64,000 bases of DNA from Methanosarcina barkeri str. Wiesmoor (GTDB lineage: Archaea > Halobacteriota > Methanosarcinia > Methanosarcinales > Methanosarcinaceae), in contig NZ_CP009526.1 of assembly GCF_000969985.1 (NCBI RefSeq), positions 2,914,001-2,978,000 on the forward strand. Reading direction: 5' to 3'. Position numbers and translations under genes: made by a program. Below the pieces are notes generated by a model. That model saw nothing but the letters and a program-made list of their open reading frames with translations. It did not search any database and was not told the origin of the DNA. Within the stretch, counting starts at the first letter, position 1, and each line of letters starts with the position of its first letter. Below, piece by piece: positions 8,158 through 17,177 of the stretch.

Positions 8158-10080
8158 TCAAACTTTTGGCATTCCAACTCCAACAAAAACAAGCTTTGTC
8201 TCCAGGGGTACTGCTCCTGCTTCACTCAGAGAGATATCTTGTTTACTGACCTCGATCTGGATCTGCCCTTTGTCGAGCCCGGCTTCGGTCATGTATTCTA
8301 TAATTAGTTTTCTTCCCAGAGCATCGGCGTATTCCAGAGCATCTTGATAGCTTCCAAAGGTTTCCCTGCCCTGAGGCGAGAATAAAAGAACGAGCCTTTT
8401 CTTATCTTTTGAGTAGGCGCTTTTGATCAGGATTTCAATTCTTTTTATGCCCTTGCCTACAACAGCTCCGACCGCGTTTCCTACTTCGGCATGCTCCGGA
8501 ATTATGATGTCGGCATCGAGAATTTGTTTCAACTCTCTGGTGTATGCAACTACAGGGCCTCCTATCAGCACCACAGGGAGTTTCATTCTGAACTGTGTAA
8601 ACTTATCGGAAAGCAGGATTTTCTCAATTTCGGAAGACGGCACATCCTTCTGGATAAAAGATATTAGATTTAAGGCCATATTCCTTGCAACGTCCTGTTT
8701 TATCTGTTTGCAGATCTCTATATGGTCGGTCTCGGTATATCGTTCCAGAAGTTTTGCTCCTACTCTTGAGGCTTCTTGATCCCAGGCTGTATATTCTCCG
8801 AGCACATGAAGCGCATCGGTTGGGGTAAAACCTATTGCCTGGATCAGGCGTTTTCTTATGAGCGAATTAAGCAAACCCGAAGAAAGCGTTTTCTGGGTCT
8901 CCCAGAAAATATCATTAAGCGATGCAGGAAAATCTCCTATCCTGTCGAAGAGTTCTGCTTCAAATTTTCCGAGGTCTGAAGGTTCAATGCCTGTCCTTAC
9001 AAAAAACCTGGTAGGTTGCACATTTTCATCAAGGTGCATAGCTCCAGGAATTCTCCCTTTTTTCAGGACTTCAAGAAAACCAGGGTATTTAACCGCTGCA
9101 ACGCAAAGTGGGATAACTCGCCTTGGGCCAATATTTATTTTCATGTTCTTGATCCAGACATGGCTGTCCCCTCCCATTGCTGAGGTTTCCATCCGGATAG
9201 CTTTAACCTTTGTCTGCCAGCCCCCGACTACAGCGCCCTCCTCACAGAGTTCAGGAAGGCCGTTTTCAAGCATGGAAACATCCGTACTTGTCCCGCCTAC
9301 GTCAATAACTGCACAGGTCTCAAGCCCCGAAAGGTGGGATGCTCCTACAAGGCTTGCTGCAGGACCCGAAAAGATAGATTCGATTGGTTTTTCCAGGGCT
9401 TCGTTAATGCCTACGACCGAACCGTCACATTTGAGCATCAGCAGCCTCGAATCCATTCCCCGCCTGGAGATTTCTTCCCTGATTGAGCGAATAAACTGGT
9501 TTGCAATAGGAATCAACTGAGCATTCAGGTAGGCTGTAACTCCTCTCTCGTAGGCTCCAAGGTCAAGGGAAAGTTCGTGTCCGCAGACCACAGGCATCCC
9601 AGTAAGTTCCAGAATGCGGGCTTTGACTGCCAGTTCATGAGCAGGGTTTCGGATACTGAAATAAGAAGAGACTGCAAAGGCTGAAACCTTATCTTTAACC
9701 TTACTGACAAAAGCTTCTACAGCTTCCATATCAAGGGAAACCAGTTCGGCCCCGTGATGATCGTGCCCTCCTTTTATGATAGTATAAAATTCAATATTCG
9801 TTCTTTCCGGAATTTCATAATCTCCTACGAGGATCAAACCTACAGGATAGCCATTTTTTTCAAGGATTGTGTTTGTGGCAAGCGTTGTTGAGACCGAAAC
9901 CATTTTTACGTCTTTTAAATATTTCTCATCTAGTCCGTCTATGGAGTTTTTTATTCCTTTAAGCAGGTCAGGATAGGTGGTAAGCGCCTTGTTCGAATCC
10001 ATCACTTTGCCATCGGAATCCCGAATGATGATCGAATCAGTGTAGGTGCCTCCTGCATCAATACCCATGCTGTATTGTAT
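8158..10080 (-). CDS. Hydantoinase/oxoprolinase family protein (HyuA-like), paralogue 2
   Basis: About 640 residues, the same fold and motifs as the downstream paralogue: GIDAGGTYTDSIII at the N-terminus, AVIDVGGTSTDVSML in the middle, TPTDALHVLGEYT near residue 400. The first ATG (10068) has no useful ribosome site. Four codons upstream an ATA codon (10080) lies seven bases behind a perfect AGGAGG. Translation from it gives xQYSMGIDAGG, which aligns with MAYDLGIDAGG of the paralogue. An AUA start, or a mutated former ATG, is therefore likely; a stop codon lies immediately before it. Whichever start is used, the protein is otherwise intact. The substrate is unknown. Confidence 0.8.
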   Translation of the reverse strand: MQYSMGIDAGGTYTDSIIIRDSDGKVMDSNKALTTYPDLLKGIKNSIDGLDEKYLKDVKMVSVSTTLATNTILEKNGYPVGLILVGDYEIPERTNIEFYTIIKGGHDHHGAELVSLDMEAVEAFVSKVKDKVSAFAVSSYFSIRNPAHELAVKARILELTGMPVVCGHELSLDLGAYERGVTAYLNAQLIPIANQFIRSIREEISRRGMDSRLLMLKCDGSVVGINEALEKPIESIFSGPAASLVGASHLSGLETCAVIDVGGTSTDVSMLENGLPELCEEGAVVGGWQTKVKAIRMETSAMGGDSHVWIKNMKINIGPRRVIPLCVAAVKYPGFLEVLKKGRIPGAMHLDENVQPTRFFVRTGIEPSDLGKFEAELFDRIGDFPASLNDIFWETQKTLSSGLLNSLIRKRLIQAIGFTPTDALHVLGEYTAWDQEASRVGAKLLERYTETDHIEICKQIKQDVARNMALNLISFIQKDVPSSEIEKILLSDKFTQFRMKLPVVLIGGPVVAYTRELKQILDADIIIPEHAEVGNAVGAVVGKGIKRIEILIKSAYSKDKKRLVLLFSPQGRETFGSYQDALEYADALGRKLIIEYMTEAGLDKGQIQIEVSKQDISLSEAGAVPLETKLVFVGVGMPKV

Positions 10081-10612
10081 CTAAATGCCTCCTGTTCATT
10101 TTTTAGAATTGGGGTTCATGAGATAATTCATACAGTTATAATTACCGGACATATATTATATTTAAAAGTATTTTATTCATGTGCATTATAAACTATTAGA
10201 AAAATTTAGTAGTTTTTGACAGATATAAAGGAAAAAATCTAAAATTGTTTAATGTAAGTAACATGATCGATTGTTATGGATTATAATTCGAGAAATAAGT
10301 TGTGAGATTAACGCCAAATTTAATAAAAATATTTTAATATATGTCTATACTTAATTATCTAGTCTATTAAGAAATTCAAAGTTAGTTTTTGAATCCTAAT
10401 TCTGGAATAATTATCTAATACTTATGAGCAAAATAACTCAGGAATGCTTACGAGTTTGGAAATAGAAGTTGGTTTTGGAGTGGGCTCATACTTTTGATAG
10501 AATTCTGAACTAAAAAGTGCTTTATCGTTCGACATCTAATAAGTAGAAGAATCGAATCTAATAGAAAAATAGAATCAAACAGAAATCGTAATTTTAGGAG
10601 TTGGTAAACTTT
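10081..10612. other. Intergenic region, divergent promoters
   Basis: About 530 AT-rich bases between the minus-strand hydantoinase and the plus-strand HTH gene. Several TTTAAAA and ATATAT tracts could serve as TATA boxes for both directions. No coding frame or repeat was recognised. Confidence 0.5.
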
Positions 10613-11002
10613 ATGGGAGAGCAAAATGATGAGATGTATTTTACAGAGTTGCAAGCTTGCAAACTGGATTTTTTAGAATGGACACCTGAGAAGGGAGTGA
10701 ATGTTAGTGAAACGTCAAAAAAATTTGCAAGGGAATTTCTGAATTTATCAGGTACAGAGGACTACAGCGAGACCAAAAAATTAAATGGGGCTAAAAAGAC
10801 ATTCAATGAAATAGCTTCATTACTGATTCAGTGTAAGGCAGGGGATGACGAAAAAATCCCTAGAGCAACCATAGATGAGATAGCAGAACGGAGTGGAACT
10901 ACAGATCGTAGAGTTTATACAGTACTTGAAGCATTAGGAATTGAGGGATGGAAGCCGTCAAAGGGTCATGAAGAAAGAACCAGTGCATCGATTCTCAAAT
11001 AA
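10613..11002 (+). CDS. Small winged-helix-like protein, function unknown
   Basis: 129 residues from the ATG at 10613 (TAGGAG lies about twelve bases upstream; an in-frame TTG at 10601 touches that site and is unlikely). The last 45 residues, from RATIDEIAERSGTTDRRVYTVLEALGIEGW, look like a helix-turn-helix that reads DNA or RNA. The N-terminal half has no recognised domain. The gene stands alone, facing away from the hydantoinases. A regulatory role is inferred from the HTH only. Confidence 0.6.
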   Translation: MGEQNDEMYFTELQACKLDFLEWTPEKGVNVSETSKKFAREFLNLSGTEDYSETKKLNGAKKTFNEIASLLIQCKAGDDEKIPRATIDEIAERSGTTDRRVYTVLEALGIEGWKPSKGHEERTSASILK

Positions 11003-11123
11003 GTACATAATAAGAAAATAATTACGGCTTACGACTCAAATATTATTTATAAGTCAGATGGAATTCTTTAACACAGAAAACACAGCCGATCGCAGAGTGA
11101 TTCTATCTGTATATTACAACCAC

Positions 11124-11198
11124 GGAAAACACGGAAAGCACGGAAGAATCACACTTTTACTACTTATTTCCTTATTTTCCGTGCTTTCAGTGGTTTTC
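11124..11198. repeat. 22-bp imperfect inverted repeat with CACGGAAA motifs
   Basis: GGAAAACACGGAAAGCACGG (from 11124) pairs with CCGTGCTTTCAGTGGTTTTC (to 11198) around a 31-base loop. The left arm itself contains three short direct repeats ACACGGAAA. It could fold as a long RNA hairpin behind the HTH gene, or be another degenerate mobile element. Confidence 0.55.
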
Positions 11199-11234
11199 AA
11201 AAAATTCATTCTTGGCATACTTTGGAAGCAATGA

Positions 11235-11344
11235 ACTAGTGTCAAGAAAATTTAGTTATTGGTCATTTAAAGTTTAGAATCATTGTGTACTGACAAGAAG
11301 CTACTAAAGATTATGCTCAATAATTAAGTTGTCATGATACTAGT
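11235..11344. mobile_element. 110-bp MITE, ACTAGTGTCA ends (copy A)
   Basis: The ends are ACTAGTGTCA and TGATACTAGT, inverted repeats matching at 9 of 10 positions. The interior aligns with the reverse complement of 30786-30895: shared blocks include AATTTAGTTATTG, AATCATTGT and GATTATGCTCAA. There is no ORF inside, so it is a non-autonomous element. Confidence 0.75.
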
Positions 11345-11591
11345 GATAAGCTTTAAAGGCTGTGAAAAAATAGTACTGAATCTCAAATTGTGAAGTAAAA
11401 CTCTAAAAATTTTTAAAAATATTAAAGAGTTAATTTTTAAGTTTTTTCTTCAGATCTAATTATCATGATTAAAGATAGATATTTTATAGAAACCGTTATA
11501 TTAAAGTATATCTTTAAACATAATTCTAAGAATACCTTAAGGCTTAAAAGGAATTTTCTGAAATCTTTACAAACCGACTGAGCTGGTGAGT

Positions 11592-11780
11592 ATGACACTT
11601 ACGGAAATTTTCAACCAGCTAAAAGAGCTTGAGATAAAATTTAATGAGATCAAGTATCCGCCTGAAGCTGCTTTTCAGCCGTCCTTTTCTTCTAAAATCC
11701 GAAAAGCTGAACAGGATAGTTTGATCCGTCGACTGCCTGCGTTTGAGCTTGATGAACTTTTCGAGAAGGTAGAGGAATGA
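11592..11780 (+). CDS. Putative antitoxin of a RelE/ParE-type pair
   Basis: 62 residues from the ATG at 11592 (GGTG five bases upstream; an in-frame GTG at 11586 is less likely). It is a small, charged, mostly helical protein without a recognised DNA-binding motif. Its stop overlaps the ATG of the next gene as ATGA, the usual arrangement in type II toxin-antitoxin operons. The role rests on that coupling and on the nature of the partner. Members of such antitoxin families bind and neutralise the toxin through their C-terminal helix. Confidence 0.6.
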   Translation: MTLTEIFNQLKELEIKFNEIKYPPEAAFQPSFSSKIRKAEQDSLIRRLPAFELDELFEKVEE

Positions 11781-12058
11781 CATACAAAGTAGCCCCTCAC
11801 CCATCAGTCTGCAAAAACCTTAAAAATTTATATAGGTTTGACAGGCCAGGTTATGATTATGTGAAACATCGCCTCCGACTTCTGGCTTACAGGCCGGAAA
11901 TGGGCATTCCCTTTGAAGCCGAGTTTGAAGATAAATGGAGAATTCATATCGGACCCTTTGTGCTGGTCTATACTTTTGACCGTGATACAAATATCCTTAC
12001 CATGCTAGTTTTTGAGCATTACATGCGGGCATATAACATGCACATTGCTTATGCGTAA
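11777..12058 (+). CDS. RelE/ParE-family toxin
   Basis: 93 residues with the compact RelE/ParE layout: N-terminal helices (HPSVCKNLKNLYRF, DYVKHRLRLLAYRPEMG) and then a beta-sheet (FEDKWRIHIGPFVLVYTFDRDTNILTM). The Arg in KWRIHIG and the YTF strand correspond to conserved positions of the family. Toxins of this type cut ribosome-bound mRNA (RelE) or poison gyrase (ParE); the sequence alone does not decide which. The ATG overlaps the antitoxin stop by four bases. Confidence 0.75.
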   Translation: MTYKVAPHPSVCKNLKNLYRFDRPGYDYVKHRLRLLAYRPEMGIPFEAEFEDKWRIHIGPFVLVYTFDRDTNILTMLVFEHYMRAYNMHIAYA

Positions 12059-12238
12059 ATCGAGGTGAGGATAGTAAAGATAGCCTTCGTGAGTACTGTT
12101 TTTGGTCAAGCGCTATTTTTTGGTCAACTTTTTTTTGAAAAAACGGTTGTGATATGCATCACTTGTACTATTTGCCAAGCTTTTTTTGAAAAATAGCTTG
12201 TGAGAATAATTTAATTGTTAAATGCAGTATCAGGATAT

Positions 12239-13195
12239 ATGCAAGCAATTGAGGTATCTCATCTAATCAAGAAATTTGGTTCTCTTACTGCACTCAATGA
12301 CATTAGTTTCTCAGTTGGTGAAGGAGAAACATTTGGTTTTTTGGGTCCCAATGGGGCTGGCAAGACCACTACCATTCGTATTTTGACTGGAGTTTCGAGA
12401 CCAACATCTGGAACAGCAACTATTTTTGGCCATGATATTGAGCATGACACTATTGCCGCGCGGCAGTCAATGGGTATAGTGTCCGAGAATTCAAACGTTT
12501 ATGATGACCTTACAGCATGGCAGAACATGATGTTTTCTGCCGAACTTTATCATGTGGGACGGAAGGAAAGAGAAAAAAAGGCAAATGAACTGCTCAAAAA
12601 GTTTGAATTATACGAACGTCGAAACGATAAAGCCCACGGTTTTTCAAAAGGGATGAAACGGCGTCTGACGCTTGCAATGGGCCTGGTTAATAGCCCGCGT
12701 TTGTTGTTCCTGGATGAACCAACCTCGGGGCTCGATGTACAGAGCAATCTTATTATTCGGGAAGTGGTTGACGATCTAGTTCTTGAGGGTGTCACGGTTT
12801 TTTTAACTACACACAACATTGAGGAGGCAAATGTTATGTGTGACCGGGTAGCGATTATCAATAAAGGGTATATCGTTGCAATTGATGCTCCTGAGTCCTT
12901 GAAAAAGACTATGCAGAGTGTGCAGTCGATAGAGGTCTCTTTTGATCATAATTCGGCAGATCGTCTTGACGAGCTTAGCCGTCTTTCAATGGTAAACGGA
13001 GTACAAAAAGCAGGTGATAAGTTTAAGCTATATACTGAAGATCCCTCTGAGGTTATCAATGCCGTAATGGCTTATGCTCACACGCATAACCTTAAAGTTG
13101 TCAGTATCACAACTCTTGGCCCAAGTCTGGAAGATGTATTTATACGGTTGACAGGTCTAAAGCGAACAGGTGATAAAATCCATGCCATTGACTGA
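12239..13195 (+). CDS. ABC-2 type transporter, ATP-binding protein
   Basis: 318 residues. Walker A is GPNGAGKTTT, the signature is FSKGMKRRL (variant of LSGGQ), Walker B is LLFLDEPTSGLD, and the switch His is in LTTHNIEEA. The C-terminal 90 residues are the usual extension of drug- or ion-exporting ABC-2 ATPases. The ATG at 12239 has AGGA directly upstream; the longer TTG-initiated frame from 12215 lacks a good site. It forms an exporter with the following permease, whose start overlaps its end. Confidence 0.9.
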   Translation: MQAIEVSHLIKKFGSLTALNDISFSVGEGETFGFLGPNGAGKTTTIRILTGVSRPTSGTATIFGHDIEHDTIAARQSMGIVSENSNVYDDLTAWQNMMFSAELYHVGRKEREKKANELLKKFELYERRNDKAHGFSKGMKRRLTLAMGLVNSPRLLFLDEPTSGLDVQSNLIIREVVDDLVLEGVTVFLTTHNIEEANVMCDRVAIINKGYIVAIDAPESLKKTMQSVQSIEVSFDHNSADRLDELSRLSMVNGVQKAGDKFKLYTEDPSEVINAVMAYAHTHNLKVVSITTLGPSLEDVFIRLTGLKRTGDKIHAID

Positions 13196-13949
13196 TAATA
13201 AAGGATTGGCAAAGCGTCTTTCCTATGAGATCTCAGCTGCGTGGGCGATTGCCAAAAAGGACATGCGGATTTACTACTTCAAGCCTAATATCATAGTCTC
13301 CGGCATTTTCTTCCCGCTTTTTATGTTCCTGGCCTTTGCTATTGGAAAAAACGCACCTCCAGGTACCCTAATTCCCGGGTTGATCTCGATTACCCTCCTT
13401 TTTTCAGCCTCTTCAATAGAGCCGGTCTCGATACCTATTGAAAGACGGGTAAAGACCTTTGAACGTCTACTTTCAGCACCTATTTCATTTTATTCACTGG
13501 TGTCAGGCGAGAGCATGAGTGGTTTTCTTTATAGTCTCGGTATTGCATGTTTCCCACTTGCCATTGGTGTTATTATATTCGGTACGCCTATCATGAACGT
13601 ACCGGTCCTTATTATTTCCATGATACTTACAGCGTTCTGTTTTGCGACGCTCGGGACATTATTTGCCGCATATCCCACTGAGAATGTGGGAGAGGTTATG
13701 TCGATGCTCAACACGGTCAGACTACCACTTATTTTTATTTCCGGAGTTTTTATTCCTATATCGACCATGCCCAGAATCGGCCAGCAGATTGCACTGGTAT
13801 CGCCTCTTACCTATGGAAATGATATGATTGAGTATGCGTATACCGGTAAATCGTTATTTCCACCACTACTGGATATTCTGGCACTCATAATATTCATCCT
13901 GATCTTTCAGGTAACGGCAAACTACCTTTACAAGAAGTTCAATGAATGA
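13182..13949 (+). CDS. ABC-2 type transporter, permease
   Basis: About 255 residues with six membrane helices and the ABC-2 membrane family pattern, including FISGVFIPISTMP before the last helices and a terminal NYLYKKF tail. The ATG at 13182 lies nine bases after GGTG and 14 bp inside the ATPase gene; GTG 13170 is an alternative. With the ATPase it makes a homodimeric-type exporter for an unknown substrate. Confidence 0.88.
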   Translation: MPLTDNKGLAKRLSYEISAAWAIAKKDMRIYYFKPNIIVSGIFFPLFMFLAFAIGKNAPPGTLIPGLISITLLFSASSIEPVSIPIERRVKTFERLLSAPISFYSLVSGESMSGFLYSLGIACFPLAIGVIIFGTPIMNVPVLIISMILTAFCFATLGTLFAAYPTENVGEVMSMLNTVRLPLIFISGVFIPISTMPRIGQQIALVSPLTYGNDMIEYAYTGKSLFPPLLDILALIIFILIFQVTANYLYKKFNE

Positions 13950-14009
13950 AAAGGACAAATCAGGTCTGGATTAAAGGAAGTAATTAAGAAAACGCAAAAA
14001 CAGTAAAAA

Positions 14010-14167
14010 AACAATGAAAGAACAATGAAAGAACAATAAAAGAACAATAAAAGAACAACAAAAGAACAATAAAAGAACAATAAAAGAACAATAAAAGACA
14101 ATAAAAGAACAATAAAAGAACAATAAAAGAACAATAAAAGAACAATAAAAGAACAATAAAAGACAAT
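14010..14167. repeat. Tandem array of AACAATAAAAG (11 bp), about 14 copies
   Basis: About fourteen near-identical 11-bp units follow the ABC permease; one unit near 14100 has lost a base. Minus-strand ORFs across it (Phe/Leu/Ser/Cys-rich) are only the translation of the repeat. It is the most regular array in the window. Confidence 0.9.
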
Positions 14168-14203
14168 TGAATTGAAAACTCATTATATTCTGAGGAAACC
14201 GAA

Positions 14204-14941
14204 ATGAGGAAAAACGATAGGATCAGTGCCTGTGGCAGGACTATAGATTACGAGATTGTATACAGTAAAAAGCGAAAAAGAGCAGCTATTTTAGTCCGCC
14301 CAGACATGAAAGTCGAGTTTCGGGCGCCTCAGGGTCTGAGTGCGGATACTATTCGGGGAATGGTTGAAGGAAAAGCTCGATGGATATTTAAGAAGCTTGA
14401 ATGGTTCGAGGCAAACAAACTGCCTGATCAAAAAAAGCAGTATTGTGAAGGGGAAATTTATCTTTATCTGGGCAGATACTATCCTCTGAGAATCATATTC
14501 GTGAATAACGTTAAAAAACCCCAGGCTTTTTTCAAGGATTCCGAACTCACGGTTGAGATTTCTGAGAATACTTCTGAAGATCAGCTTCCCTTTCTGGTGA
14601 AAGAATCAGTCTGGAACTTTTATAGCAAACGTGCCGAAGAGGAAGTTGCAAAGCTTCTGAATATTTACTCAAAAAAGCTAGGGGTAGCCACTCCGATTTT
14701 TAAGGTAAAGCACCAGAAAAAGCGCTGGGGGAGCTGTTCTGCAAAGAATGTATTGAGGATAAATTTCCAGCTTATAATGGCCCCGTCAAAGCAGCTTGAG
14801 TACGTAGTGGTGCACGAACTCTGCCACGTAAAAGAGAAAAATCATTCTGCAAGGTTCTGGAAACTTGTCCGAGAACTCATGCCTGATTATGAAGAATACA
14901 AGAATAGCCTGAAAAAAGACGGCTGGAAATATGTGCTTTGA
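14204..14941 (+). CDS. YgjP/SprT-like (M48-related, DUF45) metallopeptidase
   Basis: 245 residues of the YgjP-like DUF45 family. The zinc site is VVHELCHVKEKNHSARFW (His204, Glu205, His208, third ligand His214). It is preceded by the family block KHQKKRWGSCSAKN. The N-terminal 100 residues form the family's basic beta-rich part. Soluble, no signal peptide. GAGG lies eight bases before the ATG. Proteins of this family are often linked to restriction systems or act as stand-alone peptidases; here no such partner is adjacent. Confidence 0.85.
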   Translation: MRKNDRISACGRTIDYEIVYSKKRKRAAILVRPDMKVEFRAPQGLSADTIRGMVEGKARWIFKKLEWFEANKLPDQKKQYCEGEIYLYLGRYYPLRIIFVNNVKKPQAFFKDSELTVEISENTSEDQLPFLVKESVWNFYSKRAEEEVAKLLNIYSKKLGVATPIFKVKHQKKRWGSCSAKNVLRINFQLIMAPSKQLEYVVVHELCHVKEKNHSARFWKLVRELMPDYEEYKNSLKKDGWKYVL

Positions 14942-15222
14942 GATTATATATTCAAAAGGTGACCATAAGTACAGATATCTGAGAAGGTGCGCTTCAAAAC
15001 AGATTAAGTATTTTGACAGACTCTCTAACCTTGTCCTTTACAGATGTCCATTCTCTATACATACCACCTTTTATTTTTTTATTTTATTTTTTATAGCTCC
15101 CTTAATGTTATTTTTAGGCTTGCCTGTTACATTGCTTTGAATTCGTCTCATTCTCTATAAAAATTATAACTTTTCAATCTCAAAATAATTAAATATTGTT
15201 AAGTCTGTAGTATTAAAGAATT

Positions 15223-15744
15223 ATGAAGAATCAAAGCAAGAATTCCAAAAAGTATGCACTATTCTTTTTTATTGGGATTTTTACTTTTTACCTGAGTGGT
15301 TATATATTCAGAGGAATACATCCTCCAAAATCAATTTATTTAATGTTTCTGGTTTATTGGACCCTTTTTGTAACCGGAATACTGGTTTTTAGGGATTATT
15401 CTCCTGGTTTTATTCTTAAGGGGTTTGCCATATCTTTTGGAGCTCTCTTTTTGATCTCTGCAGGATTTTTTGCTCTTGGAGCTTATAACCATATGAATTC
15501 AGCGGAATACTGGATAGAAACCGAAAAACTGGAAACTATACCCGAGGAATTTGCTATTGTCACTGAAAATGAAATCGAAAAGTATCCGGCTTTAAGGAGA
15601 GCACTCAAGACTACAGGAGAGAGTTTTACAGTTGATTCTGCTGAATGGAAACAGGTAGAAGAATTTCTTCGTTTAAAAGGGTCAAATGTAATTAAAGTGG
15701 ATAACGATTACTATCAGGTACGCCTGTCAATGTCTGTTGCTTGA
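15223..15744 (+). CDS. Hypothetical membrane protein
   Basis: 173 residues. Four hydrophobic segments lie in the first 100 residues (for example YALFFFIGIFTFYLSGYIF), then a soluble, acidic C-terminal tail of about 70 residues beginning WIETEKLETIPEEF. I do not recognise the family. The ORF has Methanosarcina-like codon use and an ATG start without an obvious ribosome site, so it may be leaderless. It is flanked by a 280-base gap with no other gene. Confidence 0.5.
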   Translation: MKNQSKNSKKYALFFFIGIFTFYLSGYIFRGIHPPKSIYLMFLVYWTLFVTGILVFRDYSPGFILKGFAISFGALFLISAGFFALGAYNHMNSAEYWIETEKLETIPEEFAIVTENEIEKYPALRRALKTTGESFTVDSAEWKQVEEFLRLKGSNVIKVDNDYYQVRLSMSVA

Positions 15745-15963
15745 GTAACTGAAGGTATGATTTTATTTAGGGCAAGCACTCCGATAGAAATTTCCAGCAG
15801 AGTGATTATTTTTAAGAACTACTCTTAAGGCCACTGGAAAATTTATAAAGATGATTCTTTCGTACCCTTTATTTTCTTATCACAGATTGACAGGAGAAAA
15901 TAACAAATAGACAAGAGACATATTCCGTTATTGAAGTTCGATTTTTTAAAGAGGTATGGCTTT

Positions 15964-16305
15964 ATGCAAGCCGAAGAAGAAGACACAGAGGATTTCTTGA
16001 TTGATATTCTTGATTCAATCGAGAAAATCGAGAGTTTTATTGAAGGATTTGGGTTTGAGGACTTTTCCACAGACAATAAAACCATATATGCAGTAATTCT
16101 GGCTCTTGAGATTATTGGGGAAGCCACGAAAAGTTTGCCGGATTCTCTAAAAATGGAGCACCCAGAAATTCCATGGAGAGAAATGTCCGGATTGCGCGAC
16201 AAAATGGTTCATGGTGATTTTGGCCTTGATCTTGAAGCCATCTGGGACATAGCAGTGGAGGACATTTCAACCTTAAAACCTTTGATTATTAAAATTTTAA
16301 GTTAA
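15964..16305 (+). CDS. HepT-like protein (DUF86), orphan
   Basis: 113 residues from the ATG at 15964 (GAGG eight bases upstream; an in-frame TTG at 15931 has no site). It matches the DUF86/HepT HEPN ribonuclease family: an all-helical protein with AVILALEIIGEATKSLP and IPWREMSGLRDKMVHGDFG. The catalytic R-x4-H is present (RDKMVH). The Tyr two residues after the His, which MntA antitoxins AMPylate in HepT/MntA pairs, is Asp here. No MntA-type nucleotidyltransferase lies on either side. Confidence 0.8.
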   Translation: MQAEEEDTEDFLIDILDSIEKIESFIEGFGFEDFSTDNKTIYAVILALEIIGEATKSLPDSLKMEHPEIPWREMSGLRDKMVHGDFGLDLEAIWDIAVEDISTLKPLIIKILS

Positions 16306-17177
16306 AAGCGATTTATCTCCGATTTTTAACTTTAATTTTACATTAGTTTCTGAAAGCAGCACACCATATACGGATATTGCTCCTGAAGATTACACTGTAT
16401 CCGAAAAACGTAAATTTGAAGCTGACGTCGTGAGCTGCCATAAATTTGAGATTTTATTGAAAGCTTCCACCTTAACACCAGAACCACTTTACACAGGTTT
16501 ATTTTTTACATAATTTGACTATCCTTAGCCAATCTGCGATTAAATCTTTAAGTTTATATATTATGAAGTACTCTAGGCTATTGGGCATCTGGGAAGGTCA
16601 TAAGAGACCTTTTAACTCTTTTTAATAACCCCCCATACCCCCCAACTCCCCAATAACCGGATGCCCAATCCCCATTAATGTTATATTCAACTTTTTTTAA
16701 TATTATTTGTCCAGAATGCAACTTTCTTTCTCGTATTGTTAGAACATCTTTCGTTTTCTTCGCCATAGGATTTCACATAGATTTCAGATTCGGTCCGAAT
16801 GGAGTGCTCAGAAAGATAATTAAGGTTTACAAACCGCTCTTATGAACTGTCTGATATATTCTTCTGTGTAAGGATCTAACTCCCATTGACGCGGTATTTG
16901 ACACCGTCTTGCAATCGCATTACATTTTGGGTTTTTAGTCCCTCAGCCGATCCCTGATCTGACATGCAGATTTGAGCCCTGCAGAGAAATACAGTTTCAT
17001 GAGAATGAAAAATAGATGTACTCTTAGATGTGCTCTTGAAAACTGGTTGTAAAAAACTGGTTGCAATCTTCATTAATAAAATTAATATGTAATTAATGTG
17101 TAATTAATGTGTAATATAATCTTTACAATTTTCTGTAATATTCTTTTAATTTTGAGTAATGTGGGGGAAAGAATAAC
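16306..17177. other. Intergenic region with a 90-base-loop inverted repeat and a start-less reading frame
   Basis: 870 bases without a confirmed gene. A plus-strand frame 16301-16513 is open without a start and has protein-like codon use (possible gene remnant). ATTGGGCATCTGG (16580) and CCGGATGCCCAAT (ending about 16671) are inverted repeats around a stretch with a CCCCCC tract and an internal AAGGTC/GACCTT hairpin. This could be a small RNA or a mobile-element remnant. The last 150 bases are AT-rich and may hold the promoter of the protease gene. Confidence 0.4.

Noticed and set aside
13928-14183. Three minus-strand Phe/Leu/Ser/Cys-rich ORFs
   Set aside because: Pure translation of the 11-bp AACAATAAAAG array; the frames rotate through the repeat.
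14931-15140. 69-residue plus-strand ORF after the YgjP-like gene
   Set aside because: Overlaps the end of that gene, has no ribosome site and no protein-like pattern.
16578-16766. 62-residue minus-strand ORF
   Set aside because: Runs through the inverted repeat and C-tract; Gly/Trp-rich tail comes from that structure.
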